A DNA stretch of 64,000 nucleotides, taken from assembly GCF_006715395.1 (NCBI RefSeq), contig NZ_VFNC01000002.1, positions 2,666,001 to 2,730,000 on the forward strand, read 5' to 3'. The position numbers and the translations under genes are program-made. Under the pieces are notes generated by a model. The model did not search any database, had not been told where the DNA came from, and saw nothing but the letters and a program-made list of their open reading frames with translations. Shown in pieces: positions 14,184 to 24,022 of this stretch. This stretch comes from Streptomyces sp. SLBN-31 (GTDB taxonomy: Bacteria; Actinomycetota; Actinomycetes; Streptomycetales; Streptomycetaceae). Position 1 is the first letter of the stretch. Each line of letters begins with the position of its first letter.

Positions 14184-17100
14184 TCAGTCAGTACGGGAGA
14201 AGACGGCGACAGTGCGCCCCGGAACGGCGAAGGTGCCCGATACCCGCTCGTAGGAGGAGGACTTGACGATAGGGTCCGCTCCGGACGCCTGCACGGGGTG
14301 CAGGTGATAGGCCGTACCGGCCAGAGAACCGATTCTCTGCTCCTGCTTCGCCGGCGTCGCGTTGAAGACGACGACCAGGTCGCCCAGCTCCATGGTGATC
14401 ACTCCGGGCGTCTCGTCCTTGCCCGACAGCGGGAACGAGAGCTTCGACTGCACCTGCCCGGCCGTGTCGAGCGAGAACAGCTTCTCGCTCGTACGGATCC
14501 TCAGCAGATCACGGTAGGCGGCCGAGGCGCCCTCGATCTGCGGGCATCCCACCTTCACCGTGCTCAACAGGGGCTTGGCGAACGTCCACTTGGACTGGTT
14601 GTCGGCCGCCGGCGGCAGTCCGCGGCCGAACCCGTTGCCGTCGGCGCAGTTCCAGTGGATGGCGTTGAACCAGTCGCCGCTGTCGTAGGAGTTGCGGTCC
14701 AGGGACTTCGAGCGCAGCAGGTCGGAGCCGGCCTGGGAGAGGGACGGGCCCTGCGAGAGGGTGGCCGTCGCCATCGCCAGGACCTGCATCCGCGCCCGGT
14801 CGGCGGCGGAGGTGTCCTTGGGCAGCTTGTACGTCAGCGCGTCGAACAGGGACTCGTTGTCGTGCGCGTCCGCGTAGGCGAGGGCGTCGCCGGGGGCGTC
14901 CGCGTATCCGGCGGCCTGGCCGTTGTAGTCGACCTCGGAGCCCTTGACCTCCTTGCCGTCGGTGTCGGTGAAGGCGAACGACCTGAGGTTGCCGGACAGG
15001 CCCACCTTGATCAGGTCCTGGTAGTGCAGCAGGCGGGCCTTCTGCTCGGCCGAAGTGCCGTTGGCGGTCGAGGAGTTGGGGTCGGTGTAGAGGCCGGAGC
15101 CGAAGCCCTGGACGCCGGGGTCGGAGTCGAAGGGTCCGCCGCCGCGCACCGCGTCCCGCGCCCGGTCGGAGAAGGTCGCGACACCGGTCCCGGCCATGTT
15201 CTTCTGCGTGGCCTGGACGAAGCGGGCGTCGTCGGCGACCTCGCCGAAGTTCCAGCCCTCGCCGTACATGATGATCTTCTTGCCGTCGACGCCGTCCTTC
15301 TTGAGGGTCAGCGCGTCGAGGGCCTTGCGCACGGCCAGGATGTTCGCCTTGGGCTGGTGGCCCATGAGGTCGAAGCGGAAGCCGTCGACCTTGTACTCCC
15401 TGGCCCAGGTGACCACGGAGTCGACGACCAGCTTGCCCATCATGGCGTTCTCGGTGGCCGTGTTGGCGCAGCAGGTGCTGTTGGCGACCGAGCCGTCGGC
15501 GAGAAGACGCTGGTAGTAGCCGGGCACTATCCGGTCGAGGACGCTGGTGTCCGCCTCGCCCGCGGCCGAGGTGTGGTTGTAGACGACGTCCATGACGACG
15601 CGCAGCCCGTCCTGGTTGATCGCCTTGACCATCCTGCGGAACTCCACCGTGCGCTCGGTGCCGTCCGGGTCGGTGGCGTAGGAGCCCTCGGGGACGGTGA
15701 AGTGGTAAGGGTCGTAGCCCCAGTTGTAGGCGTCCTTGGCCGCCGTCCTGGCCACGCACTCCTGCTGCTTGTCGGAGTCGGCGGCGTAGGAGGCGAGGTC
15801 GCAGTCGGGGCTCGCCTGGTCGGCCTTCGTCTCCGGCACGGTCGCGAAGTCGAAGACGGGCAGCAGATGGACGTACGAGGTACCGGACTTCGCCAGCTGA
15901 CGCAGGTGCTTCGAGCCGTCGCTGCCCTTGTCGGTGAAGGCGAGGTAGGTGCCCTGGTCCTTGGCCGGCACGGTCTTGTCCGCGACGGAGAAGTCCCGGA
16001 CGTGCAGCTCCTGGATCTGGGCGTCCCTGAGCGGCACGGCCTTGGGCTTGGCGAGGGCCGACCAGCCCTTGGGTGCGAGGGACCGGTCGTTCAGGTCGGC
16101 GACGACGCTGCGTCCGGAGTCGGCGGTGAGGGCGACGGAGTAGGGGTCGGTGACCTTGTTGGTGACGACCTTGCGGACGCTGGGCGCCCACACCTTCACG
16201 ACGTACCGGTACTCCTTGCCCTTCCAGGACGCGGGGCCGGTGACGGACCAGACGCCGGTGGCGGCGTCGCGGTGCATCGGCTTGCGGGAACCGTCGAGTT
16301 CCAGCGAGACGTTCTGCGCGGTCGGCGCCCACACGGACAGCGTGGGACGGCCCTGGTGGAAGGTCGGGCCCAGGTCGGCCTTGGTGGCGCCCGCGTACTC
16401 GTCGTCGAGGACGCCGGCGATCTGGACGCCCGTGGCGGCCAGCACGGCGCCGTTGGCGGCCCGTTGCGAGGCGACGATCTGGCCGTCGAGGGCCCCGCGC
16501 ACCCGGTCCCGGTCACGCGGGTCGACGGACCAGGCGGTGTAGTCCTTCAGGTAGGGGAACTTCGCCTTCTGGGCGTCGGTGAGCGTGGTCTTCGAAAGGC
16601 GCAGCCAGCGCTCGTCGTCGCTGGTCAGCGTCCCGTCCTTGACGGCGATCGAGCCGTCGTGGGAGTACAGCAGCTGGGTGGAGGCGGCGGCGTCGGAGCC
16701 GTTCCAGGCGATGGTGTCCCGGTCGATCCAGACCGCCTTGGAGGTGGTCAGGTCGAGGGCGGCGGCCGATCCGGCGGGTTGCGGCAGCAGGTACTTCTCC
16801 TGGCCGTTCAGCAGCCACACCTCGTAGCCGTTGGTCTTGAGATCCAGTGACTGGTCGGCGGGCAGGTCCTTGTCGTCGCCCTTGTGGAGGATGTAGCTGA
16901 GGCTGGTGGCGCCGTCGGTGAGCGGCACCTCGAAGACCGCGCCGTAGGCGTCCGTCCGCACCGGCTTCAGCGGGCTCGGCCAGTCGGTGGGGTGCGCGGC
17001 GCCGGTCCAGACGTGCAGGCCCCAGCCGTCGTAGTTCCCGTCGGCCCGGTGGTAGTGGATGACCGCCTTGGCCTTGTCCTGCGCCGGGTAGTCGGGGCGG

Positions 17101-19562
17101 GTGGTCTCGACGGTGTCCTTGCCCTGCTCGATCCACACCTCACCGGTCTTGGTGACGTCGATGGAGCGGTCCGCGGAGACGTCCTTGTTGCCGTCCTTGT
17201 CGATGACGAGGAACCCGACGTTCGAGGCGCCCGGCTTCAGCTTGACGTAGGCGAAGGCCCCGTAGGCGTCGCGGCCCACGAACGGGTGGCTGGCCGGCCA
17301 GTTCGTCGACTCGCCGTCGGCGAGGTCGCCCCAGGCGTACAGGCCCCAGTTGTCGTAGTCGCCGTCGGTGCGCTTGTAGTGGACGACCGCGTAGTCGCGG
17401 GAGGAGGCGGTGGGGATCTCCGGTGCGGGCGCGGTGCCGGTGGTGGAGGCCGCCGTGGCGGACGCCGTGTGTCCGGCCGAGTCGACGACCACGGCCTTGT
17501 AGCGCAGGGCCGTTCCGGCAGGTACGTCCTTGCCGAGGGTCTGGGTGACCTTGTACGGGGCGTGGTCGGCGGAGCCGAGCACGCGCCATTTGCCGTTGCC
17601 GATCTGGGCGGCGAGGACGACCCGGTTGAGCCGGCCGCCGTCCACGCCCGCGGACACCTCGACCGTGCCGGTGGCGCCGGCGTCGGGGGCCTTGAGGGTG
17701 ACGGTGGGTGCCGTGGCCGGCGGGGCGAGCCTGCCGGCCGCCTTGAGGACGACGGCGGACCCGGCCGGGACGGTGACGGTGACCTTGTGGTCGGCGCCGG
17801 AGGTGACGGTGGCCGAAGTGCCGTAGATACCGTGGTACTTCATGTCGGCCGAGCCGGCCGCGAAGGTGGCGCTCTTCGCCTCGCCGGCGTTGTTGAAGGC
17901 GACGACGTACTCCTGGCCGGACTTGGCGTCCGTGCGGGAGAACGCGTAGATGCCGGAGCCGTCGGCCGCGTAGCGCTCGGTCTGGACGCCGTCCGTCAGG
18001 GCGGGGTTGGCCTTGCGCAGCTCGCCGAGAGCACTGATCTGCTTGTAGAGCGGTGCTTCCCTGTCGTAGGCGTCGCTGGCGGCGGTCCGGTCGGTGCCGA
18101 TCTCGTCGTCGTCGAGGTAGTCGGCGACCTTCGAGGCGAACATCGTCTGGCGGGCGTCCTTGTCGCCGCCGGAGCCGGTGAAGCCCTGCTCGTCGCCGTA
18201 GTAGACGACGGGGTTGCCGCGGCTGAGGAACATCACCTCGTTGGCGAGGCGGTCCTTGGCGAGCAGTTCGGCGTCCGTGGCCTTCGGGTTGTCCTGCTTC
18301 AGGAAGTACCCGATCCGGCCCATGTCGTGGTTGCCGAGGAAGGTGACCTGCTCGTACGCGTTGGCCTTGTCGGTCGTGTACTTGTAGTCGTCACCGAAGA
18401 CCGAGGCGAGCTTCTGGGCGCTGCCGCCCTGCGAGGCGTAGCTGCGGGCCGCGTCCTGGAAGGGGAAGTCGAGGGTGGCGTCGAGACGGCCCTGGGTGAC
18501 GTACGGCGAGGTGATGGAGGTGTCGGCCGAGTAGACCTCGCCGAACATGAAGAAGTTCTTCCGGCCGCGCTCGGCCGCGTACTTGTCGAGCGCGGTCGCC
18601 CACTGCGTCCAGAACTCCGTGTTCACGTGCTTCACGGTGTCGATGCGGAAGCCGTCGACGCCGAAGTCCCTGACCCAGCGCTCGTAGATCTTCTCCATGC
18701 CGCTGACGACCTCGGGACGCTCGGTCCACAGGTCGTCGAGGCCGGAGAAGTCGCCGTAGGTGGCGTTCTCGCCCGCGTAGGTGGAGTCGCCGCGGTTGTG
18801 GTACATCGTCGGGTCGTTGAGCCACGACGGGACCTTGATGTTCTTCTTCCCGGCGGGCACGGTCGGCGTCCGCGGGAAGGAGTCGGTGTCGACGGCCGGG
18901 AACTTCTTCGTGCCGTCCGCGTAGTCGGCGTCGTCGAAGGGCCGCCCGTCCTTGGTGAGGTAGGGGAAGGCGCCCTTGGAGAGGTAGTCGTAGGACTTGC
19001 CCTCGTAGTCGACGACGTCGGCGGTGTGGTTGGTGATGACGTCGAAGAAGACCTTCATGCCCTTGGCGTGCGCCTTGGAGATGAGGCTCGCGAGGTCCTT
19101 GTTGGTGCCGAAGTGCGGGTCGACCTTGGTGAAGTCGGTGATCCAGTAGCCGTGGTAGCCGGCCGAAGCGTTGGATCCGGTGCCCTGCACGGGCTGGTTC
19201 TTGAAGATCGGGGCCATCCAGATGGCGGTGGTGCCCAGGCCCTTGATGTAGTCCAGCTTCTTCGCCAGGCCCTTGAGGTCACCGCCCTGGTAGAAGCCCT
19301 TGTCGGTGGGGTCGTAGCCGGTGCTCAGCCGTGAGCCCGTCAGACCGCCCTTGTCGTTGCCGGTGTCCCCGTTGGCGAAACGGTCCGGCATGACGAAGTA
19401 GAACTGCTCGCGGGTGTCGTCGTGCCGAGCGGGCTCGGCGGCGAGTTTCGCGTCCGACGGCGGTGACGGCGGGGAGGCCGCCTGCGCGGCCAGTGGCTGG
19501 ATCAGGGCGGCGGCAACAGCCACGACAGTGACGGCCGCGACCCGTCTCGCTCTCGGTATCAC
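14184..19562 (-). CDS. pulA: Secreted bimodular alpha-amylase/pullulanase (amylopullulanase-type fusion)
   Basis: The 1792-residue protein has an N-terminal signal peptide ([24 protein letters not shown]). The first GH13 alpha-amylase domain spans about 40-640, with [21 protein letters not shown] near 302, FGEVYSAD and FLGNHDMGR. Two pullulanase-associated starch-binding domains (CBM41/PUD) start near 724 and 833 ([18 protein letters not shown] and [18 protein letters not shown]), then comes a CBM48-like region near 1045-1150. A second GH13 domain of type I pullulanase follows, with MDVVYNHTS near 1324, [10 protein letters not shown] near 1392, [10 protein letters not shown] near 1431 and [10 protein letters not shown] near 1567. 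It should cleave both alpha-1,4 and alpha-1,6 bonds of starch or pullulan outside the cell. The GTG at 19562 follows GGAG; earlier in-frame starts precede the signal peptide. Motifs upstream suggest MalR control. Confidence 0.93.
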   Translation of the reverse strand: MIPRARRVAAVTVVAVAAALIQPLAAQAASPPSPPSDAKLAAEPARHDDTREQFYFVMPDRFANGDTGNDKGGLTGSRLSTGYDPTDKGFYQGGDLKGLAKKLDYIKGLGTTAIWMAPIFKNQPVQGTGSNASAGYHGYWITDFTKVDPHFGTNKDLASLISKAHAKGMKVFFDVITNHTADVVDYEGKSYDYLSKGAFPYLTKDGRPFDDADYADGTKKFPAVDTDSFPRTPTVPAGKKNIKVPSWLNDPTMYHNRGDSTYAGENATYGDFSGLDDLWTERPEVVSGMEKIYERWVRDFGVDGFRIDTVKHVNTEFWTQWATALDKYAAERGRKNFFMFGEVYSADTSITSPYVTQGRLDATLDFPFQDAARSYASQGGSAQKLASVFGDDYKYTTDKANAYEQVTFLGNHDMGRIGYFLKQDNPKATDAELLAKDRLANEVMFLSRGNPVVYYGDEQGFTGSGGDKDARQTMFASKVADYLDDDEIGTDRTAASDAYDREAPLYKQISALGELRKANPALTDGVQTERYAADGSGIYAFSRTDAKSGQEYVVAFNNAGEAKSATFAAGSADMKYHGIYGTSATVTSGADHKVTVTVPAGSAVVLKAAGRLAPPATAPTVTLKAPDAGATGTVEVSAGVDGGRLNRVVLAAQIGNGKWRVLGSADHAPYKVTQTLGKDVPAGTALRYKAVVVDSAGHTASATAASTTGTAPAPEIPTASSRDYAVVHYKRTDGDYDNWGLYAWGDLADGESTNWPASHPFVGRDAYGAFAYVKLKPGASNVGFLVIDKDGNKDVSADRSIDVTKTGEVWIEQGKDTVETTRPDYPAQDKAKAVIHYHRADGNYDGWGLHVWTGAAHPTDWPSPLKPVRTDAYGAVFEVPLTDGATSLSYILHKGDDKDLPADQSLDLKTNGYEVWLLNGQEKYLLPQPAGSAAALDLTTSKAVWIDRDTIAWNGSDAAASTQLLYSHDGSIAVKDGTLTSDDERWLRLSKTTLTDAQKAKFPYLKDYTAWSVDPRDRDRVRGALDGQIVASQRAANGAVLAATGVQIAGVLDDEYAGATKADLGPTFHQGRPTLSVWAPTAQNVSLELDGSRKPMHRDAATGVWSVTGPASWKGKEYRYVVKVWAPSVRKVVTNKVTDPYSVALTADSGRSVVADLNDRSLAPKGWSALAKPKAVPLRDAQIQELHVRDFSVADKTVPAKDQGTYLAFTDKGSDGSKHLRQLAKSGTSYVHLLPVFDFATVPETKADQASPDCDLASYAADSDKQQECVARTAAKDAYNWGYDPYHFTVPEGSYATDPDGTERTVEFRRMVKAINQDGLRVVMDVVYNHTSAAGEADTSVLDRIVPGYYQRLLADGSVANSTCCANTATENAMMGKLVVDSVVTWAREYKVDGFRFDLMGHQPKANILAVRKALDALTLKKDGVDGKKIIMYGEGWNFGEVADDARFVQATQKNMAGTGVATFSDRARDAVRGGGPFDSDPGVQGFGSGLYTDPNSSTANGTSAEQKARLLHYQDLIKVGLSGNLRSFAFTDTDGKEVKGSEVDYNGQAAGYADAPGDALAYADAHDNESLFDALTYKLPKDTSAADRARMQVLAMATATLSQGPSLSQAGSDLLRSKSLDRNSYDSGDWFNAIHWNCADGNGFGRGLPPAADNQSKWTFAKPLLSTVKVGCPQIEGASAAYRDLLRIRTSEKLFSLDTAGQVQSKLSFPLSGKDETPGVITMELGDLVVVFNATPAKQEQRIGSLAGTAYHLHPVQASGADPIVKSSSYERVSGTFAVPGRTVAVFSRTD

Positions 19563-19634
19563 AGGCGGAAACTCCTTGCGATGACGGCTCTGGTGGGTCC
19601 GACCCCGCGTGACCGTACCGCCGACGAAAGGTTT

Positions 19635-19680
19635 ACAGCAAGAGGCTTGAAATTCACAGCAAGAAGTTTCAACCACAACC
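19635..19680. promoter_or_regulatory. Putative MalR operators between the pullulanase and CBM20 amylase genes
   Basis: The divergent promoter region carries ACAGCAAGA at 19635-19643 and again at 19656-19664, exactly 21 bases apart (two helical turns). These are followed by CTTGAAATTC and AAGTTTCAACC segments. Read on the minus strand the core is CTTGCTGT(A/G)AA, close to the CTTGCAGCAA found upstream of malE and of the second amylase gene. One repressor could control both divergent genes. Confidence 0.6.
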
Positions 19681-19753
19681 TTGACGTGCCCTTCTCAACT
19701 CCCCCACGCTCACCACTGGTTGAAACCCCAACACCCCCTCAACGGAGCCGCAC

Positions 19754-21832
19754 ATGAGCAGACACCGACCCCCGGGTGTCCTCCGGCGCACGGCCACGGC
19801 CGTCGCCGCCGGCACGCTGGCCCTCGCGGGCGCCGTCGCCCTGCCCGCCGCCGACGCGCACGCCGACACCACCGCCAAGGGCGACGTCATCGCCAACCTC
19901 TGGGAATGGAACTGGGACTCCATCGCCTCGGAGTGCACGAACGTACTGGGCCCGGCCGGCTACGGCGCGGTCCAGGTGGCCCCGCCCGCCGAGTCCCTCA
20001 AGCAGTCCTCGTACTACTGGTGGGACGTCTACCAGCCCTACTCCTACGACCTCAACAGCCGCTTCGGCTCGCGGGCGAAGTTCGCCTCGATGATCAGCGC
20101 CTGCCACACGGCCGGCGTCAAGGTCTACACGGACGCGGTGATCAACCACACCGCCGCCCAGACCGGCACCGGCTACAACGGCACCACCGTCACCAACAGG
20201 TACGACACCCCGGAGTGGAACCGCACCGACTACCACGACTCCTCGGACTGCCCCACCTCCGACCTCACCATCAAGGACTACTCCAACCTCACCCAGGTCC
20301 AGAACTGCGAACTGCTCGGCCTGCCCGACCTCAGGACCGGCTCCGACACGGTCCGTGCCGGCATAGCCGACTACCTCAACTCACAGCTCGCCCTCGGTGT
20401 CGACGGCTTCCGGGTGGACGCGGCCAAGCACATCCCCGAGGCCGACATGGCGGCCATCGAGTCCAAGCTGACGAACACGACGTCCGGTTCGGCGCCGTAC
20501 GTCTTCCAGGAGATCTACCCGGGCTCCACCCCGCAGCCCTCGGACTACTACGCCTCCGGCGACGTCCTGGACTTCACCTACGCGAGCAGGATGAAGTCGG
20601 CATTCCAGGGCAACGTCAGCGACCTGTCCTCGCTGGCGAGCAGCGGCATCCTCCCCGCGGCCAACTCGGTGTCCTTCGTGACCAACCACGACACCGAGCG
20701 CAACGGCCTGCACATGTCGTACAAGGACGGCGACACCTACAAGCTCGCCAACCTCTTCCAGCTCGCCTACAGGTGGTCGACCCCCACGGTCTACGCGAGC
20801 TGGGAGTGGACGCAGAGCGACCAGGCCCCGCCCAACTCCTCCGGCTTCGTGACCACTACCGACTGCTCGAACGGCTCCTGGTACTGCCTCGACCGTGACA
20901 CGGGCGTCGTCGGCATGGTGGCCTGGCACAACGCGGTGGACGCTGCGGCGGTCTCCGACTGGCAGACCAAGTCCTCGAACGTGATCGGCTTCGGCCGCTC
21001 GGGCGCGGGCTTCTTCGCCCTCAACAACGGTTCCTCGTCCGCAACTTACACCTTCACCACCGGCATGGCCGACGGCACCTACAGCAACGTCGTCGACGGC
21101 GGCGCGACCAAGGTCACCGTCTCCGGCGGCAGTGCCTCGATCACCGTCCCCGCCAAGAGCGCGGTCGCCTTCTACAACGCCTCCTACACCTGCACGGTGG
21201 GCTGCGGTGACACGGGCGGCGGCTCCGGCTCCACCGGCTCGACGGTCAGCGCGACCTTCAAGGAGTACGCCCCCACGACCAGCGGCACCGACGTCTACGT
21301 CGTCGGCTCGATCGCGGCGCTCGGCGGCTGGGACACCTCGAAGGCTGTCAAGCTGTCGTCGTCCGGTTACCCGCTCTGGTCGGGCGAGGTGAGCGTGCCG
21401 ATCAACACGTCGTTCACCTTCAAGTACATCAAGAAGGACGCGGCCGGGAACGTCACCTGGGAGTCCAACGCCAACCGGTCGGCCACGACCGCGGCATCGG
21501 CGATCTCCCTGAACAACTCCTGGAACGTGGCCGACGCGGACGCCACCGACGTCACCTTCAACGAGTACGCGACGACCGACTGGGGCACCGACGTCTACGT
21601 CGTCGGCTCCGTCGCCTCCCTCGGCTCCTGGAACACCGCCGACGCGATCCCGCTGTCGTCGGAGTCGTACCCGACGTGGAGCAAGCTGGTGATCGTGCCC
21701 AAGAGCACGGCCTTCACGTACAAGTACATCAAGAAGGACGGCTCCGGGAACGTCACCTGGGAGTCCGGGACGAACCGCTCGTACACGACGGGCAGTTCGT
21801 CCGGGTACTCCACCGGCGACACCTGGAAGTGA
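19754..21832 (+). CDS. Secreted alpha-amylase with two C-terminal CBM20 starch-binding domains
   Basis: The 692-residue protein has a signal peptide (ATAVAAGTLALAGAVALPAADAHA, cleavage about 37). A GH13 catalytic domain (about 40-485) follows, with VYTDAVINHTAA, GFRVDAAKHIPEAD near 217 (nucleophile Asp), FQEIYPG (acid Glu) and [12 protein letters not shown] Gly/Ser-rich linker leads to two CBM20 domains (about 495-590 and 600-692). Each has the pattern TDVYVVGS(I/V)A(A/S)LG(G/S)W and FKYIKKD/YKYIKKD with conserved Trp residues for raw-starch binding. It hydrolyses alpha-1,4 bonds of starch outside the cell. The ATG at 19754 follows GGAG. The two CBM20 copies are tandem duplicates with nearly identical ends (GNVTWES). 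Confidence 0.95.
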   Translation: MSRHRPPGVLRRTATAVAAGTLALAGAVALPAADAHADTTAKGDVIANLWEWNWDSIASECTNVLGPAGYGAVQVAPPAESLKQSSYYWWDVYQPYSYDLNSRFGSRAKFASMISACHTAGVKVYTDAVINHTAAQTGTGYNGTTVTNRYDTPEWNRTDYHDSSDCPTSDLTIKDYSNLTQVQNCELLGLPDLRTGSDTVRAGIADYLNSQLALGVDGFRVDAAKHIPEADMAAIESKLTNTTSGSAPYVFQEIYPGSTPQPSDYYASGDVLDFTYASRMKSAFQGNVSDLSSLASSGILPAANSVSFVTNHDTERNGLHMSYKDGDTYKLANLFQLAYRWSTPTVYASWEWTQSDQAPPNSSGFVTTTDCSNGSWYCLDRDTGVVGMVAWHNAVDAAAVSDWQTKSSNVIGFGRSGAGFFALNNGSSSATYTFTTGMADGTYSNVVDGGATKVTVSGGSASITVPAKSAVAFYNASYTCTVGCGDTGGGSGSTGSTVSATFKEYAPTTSGTDVYVVGSIAALGGWDTSKAVKLSSSGYPLWSGEVSVPINTSFTFKYIKKDAAGNVTWESNANRSATTAASAISLNNSWNVADADATDVTFNEYATTDWGTDVYVVGSVASLGSWNTADAIPLSSESYPTWSKLVIVPKSTAFTYKYIKKDGSGNVTWESGTNRSYTTGSSSGYSTGDTWK

Positions 21833-21876
21833 GAGGTCACCCCCTGAGGGTGCAGGTCACCCATGACCTCGCCGGA

Positions 21877-21914
21877 ACCGTCGCGGTCAGCGCGCCCCCG
21901 CTGACCGCGACGGT
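21877..21914. terminator. Bidirectional terminator between convergent amylase genes
   Basis: Perfect 16-bp stem, ACCGTCGCGGTCAGCG (21877-21892) and CGCTGACCGCGACGGT (21899-21914), six-base loop, centred between the two converging amylase genes. Confidence 0.88.
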
Positions 21915-21938
21915 CGTCCGTCGTGCCGTGCCGGAGGG

Positions 21939-23315
21939 TCAGCAGGTCGACTTGCCCGCATAGATCGCCAGGGCCGTGTTCGAGCCCAGCGTCGCCGTGA
22001 ACTGTCCGCTGGAGTTGACCGTCACGCTCGTGTTGTTCTGCACGTTGCAGTACGTCCCGGCGGGCAGCGAGGTCTGGTACGTGCGGCTCAGTGAGCCGGA
22101 CTCGTGGTTGATGGCCACGAAGCCCTTGGTGCCGCGCCCGAAGGCGATGGCGTCGTTGCCGTCGTCCCACCAGTTGGTGACGGCCTGGCCGCGGGTGGCG
22201 TTGCGGAAGGCGACCATGCGCATGATCTCGGGCCAGGCGTGCTGGCACTTCCAGCCGTCCTGCCAGCAGGCGTTCACCTGGCCGCCGTTGGGCGGCCCGG
22301 CGTCGGCGTCCGACCACTCGTAGCCGGAGTTGATGTCCGGGGCGCCGTAGGGCCAGGCGAGCATGAAGACGTTGGCGAGGGTGTAGTTGGCGCCGTCCTT
22401 GTAGTTCAGGGTCGAGCCGTTGCGCTCGGTGTCGTGGTTGTCCACGAAGACGCCCGCCACCGAGCTGCTCATGTACCCCCAGCCCTCGCCGTAGTTCTTC
22501 AGGTAGGCGAGGTTCTCGTTGTTGAAGACCCGCTTGAGGTCGTAGGCGTAGCGGAACTCCTGGACGTCCCCGTTGCCGGTGTACTCGGTGGGCTGGACGG
22601 CCTCGCCGGCGCCGTAGATGACCTCCTGCTTCCAGTAGGCGTTCGGGTTGGTCAGGCGGGACTTGATGTTGGCGAGGTCGGCGGCGTCGATGTGCTTGGC
22701 GCCGTCGATGCGGAAGCCGTCGACACCGTAGCCGAGGAGGGAGTTCATGTAGCCGGCGATGGTGGCGCGTACGTACTCCTCCCCCGTGTCCAGGTCGGCC
22801 AGGCCCACGAGTTCGCAGTGCTGGACGTTCCAGCGGTCCTGGTAGTTGGAGACCTGGGAGGTGCAGTCGTCGAAGTCGTAGGAGGAGTACAGCCCGGGGT
22901 AGTTGTACTTCGTGTACGACGATCCGCCGGTCCCGGTGCCGCTGCCCGCGGACATGTGGTTGACGACGGTGTCGACGACGACCTTCACGCCGGCCGCGTG
23001 ACAGGTGTTGATCATGTTCTTGAAGGCGGTGGCGTCACCGAGCCGGCCGGCGATCTTGTAGCTCACCGGCTGGTACGAGGTCCACCACTGCGAGCCCTGT
23101 ATGTGCTCGGCGGGCGGGGAGACCTGGACGTAGCCGTACCCCGCGGGGCCGAGGGTACTGGTGCACTCCTTGGCGACGGAGGCGAAGTTCCACTCGAAGA
23201 GGACGGCGGTGACGTCCTTGGTGCCGGGCGGGGAGGCCTGAGCGCTGGACGTGGTCATGACAAGGGCCGCCGTGGAGAGGGCGACGGCCGTGGAAAGGAT
23301 TCTGCGCGGTGCCAT
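21939..23315 (-). CDS. Secreted alpha-amylase (GH13, no starch-binding domain)
   Basis: The 458-residue protein has a signal peptide ([22 protein letters not shown]). The mature sequence follows the actinobacterial/animal-like alpha-amylase pattern: [58 protein letters not shown] near residue 200, [11 protein letters not shown] (acid Glu) and [11 protein letters not shown]. It ends after the all-beta C domain and lacks the CBM20 modules of its neighbour, so it probably acts on soluble starch. The ATG at 23315 follows GAAGGAAC. Motifs typical of the maltose regulon lie just upstream. It resembles the CBM20 amylase throughout the catalytic domain, so the two are old paralogues. Confidence 0.95.
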   Translation of the reverse strand: MAPRRILSTAVALSTAALVMTTSSAQASPPGTKDVTAVLFEWNFASVAKECTSTLGPAGYGYVQVSPPAEHIQGSQWWTSYQPVSYKIAGRLGDATAFKNMINTCHAAGVKVVVDTVVNHMSAGSGTGTGGSSYTKYNYPGLYSSYDFDDCTSQVSNYQDRWNVQHCELVGLADLDTGEEYVRATIAGYMNSLLGYGVDGFRIDGAKHIDAADLANIKSRLTNPNAYWKQEVIYGAGEAVQPTEYTGNGDVQEFRYAYDLKRVFNNENLAYLKNYGEGWGYMSSSVAGVFVDNHDTERNGSTLNYKDGANYTLANVFMLAWPYGAPDINSGYEWSDADAGPPNGGQVNACWQDGWKCQHAWPEIMRMVAFRNATRGQAVTNWWDDGNDAIAFGRGTKGFVAINHESGSLSRTYQTSLPAGTYCNVQNNTSVTVNSSGQFTATLGSNTALAIYAGKSTC

Positions 23316-23342
23316 GTGGGGTTCCTTCACCGTTGAAGGTTT

Positions 23343-23440
23343 TTGCTGCAAGCTTTCAACCAACTTGCGATGACGGAGATGTTAAATGCCCGCCACCTGA
23401 AAAGGCAGCGTGCGGTGTGAAGTTGATGCAAGAAATTTCA
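23343..23440. promoter_or_regulatory. Putative MalR operators upstream of the second amylase gene
   Basis: Read toward the amylase gene on the minus strand, the sequence contains GCAAGTTGGTTGAAAGCTTG and then CAGCAAAA, including CTTGCAGCAA, which also occurs at 29342-29351 upstream of malE. A further GCAAGAAATTTCA at 23428-23440 resembles GCAAGAAGTTTCA at 19659-19671. The interval is unusually AT-rich for this genome. Confidence 0.6.
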
Positions 23441-23968
23441 GCGCGTGGGAGCGGGCAGCCGATACAGCCCCTGCGGGCTGCCGAACTGCACGAACCGCTC
23501 GACGAGGACCGCGCCCAGGTCCTCGAGAAGCCGACGCGAACGCGCGTTGGCCTCCTGTGTCACGGCGACCAGGTCCCGCCCCGGCACAGCGGCTTGAGCC
23601 CAGTCGACGACGGCCGTGACGGCCTCGCGTGCGTAGCCGTGGTGCCAGTGTTCGGGCAGCAGTTGGTAGGAGAGCTCGGTGCGACCGTCCCGGGCGTCCG
23701 GCTCCACCAGCATCGAGCCCACCATCCGGTCGTCCGCCCGGAGCACGACGCTCAGCAGGCCCGGCACGCCCACGCACAGCCGCTCACGGGCCCGGACCAC
23801 CTCCGCGTCGACCGGTCCGCCCAGGTAGCGGCGCACCTCGTCGTCGGCCCAGAGACGGGCGTGTGCGGCGACGTCGCCCGGCTCGACGGGGCGCAGCAGC
23901 AGGCGTCGGGTCGTGAGAGAGCAGGGCCACCAAGTGGCCTCGGAAGTGGCGGACATGAGGGCGAGCAT
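23438..23968 (-). CDS. GNAT-family N-acetyltransferase (RimJ/RimL-like)
   Basis: The 176-residue cytoplasmic protein has the GNAT layout: LTTRRLLLRPVEPGD at the N-terminus, GSMLVEPDARDGRTELSYQL (beta 4), an acetyl-CoA-binding turn (HWHHGYAREAV; the R/Q-x-x-G-x-G/A signature appears as HHGYA) and NARSRRLLEDLGA near the C-terminus. This resembles Acetyltransf_3 proteins that acetylate ribosomal proteins or small molecules; the substrate is unknown. The start is uncertain (ATG 23968 or 23956), neither having a good ribosome binding site, and the terminator of aglA lies immediately upstream. It interrupts the starch gene set without an obvious link to it. Confidence 0.8.
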   Translation of the reverse strand: MLALMSATSEATWWPCSLTTRRLLLRPVEPGDVAAHARLWADDEVRRYLGGPVDAEVVRARERLCVGVPGLLSVVLRADDRMVGSMLVEPDARDGRTELSYQLLPEHWHHGYAREAVTAVVDWAQAAVPGRDLVAVTQEANARSRRLLEDLGAVLVERFVQFGSPQGLYRLPAPTR

Positions 23969-23970
23969 GG

Positions 23971-24009
23971 CAGAGGCCTGCCGCCCGAGGGTGGGGTGGC
24001 AGGCCTCTG
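23971..24009 (-). terminator. Terminator of the malEFG-aglA transcript
   Basis: Stem CAGAGGCCTGCC (23971-23982) with GGCAGGCCTCTG (23998-24009), 12 bp perfect, 15-base loop, starting 14 bases after the aglA stop on the minus strand. Confidence 0.8.
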
Positions 24010-24022
24010 GGGGTAAGGGGCG

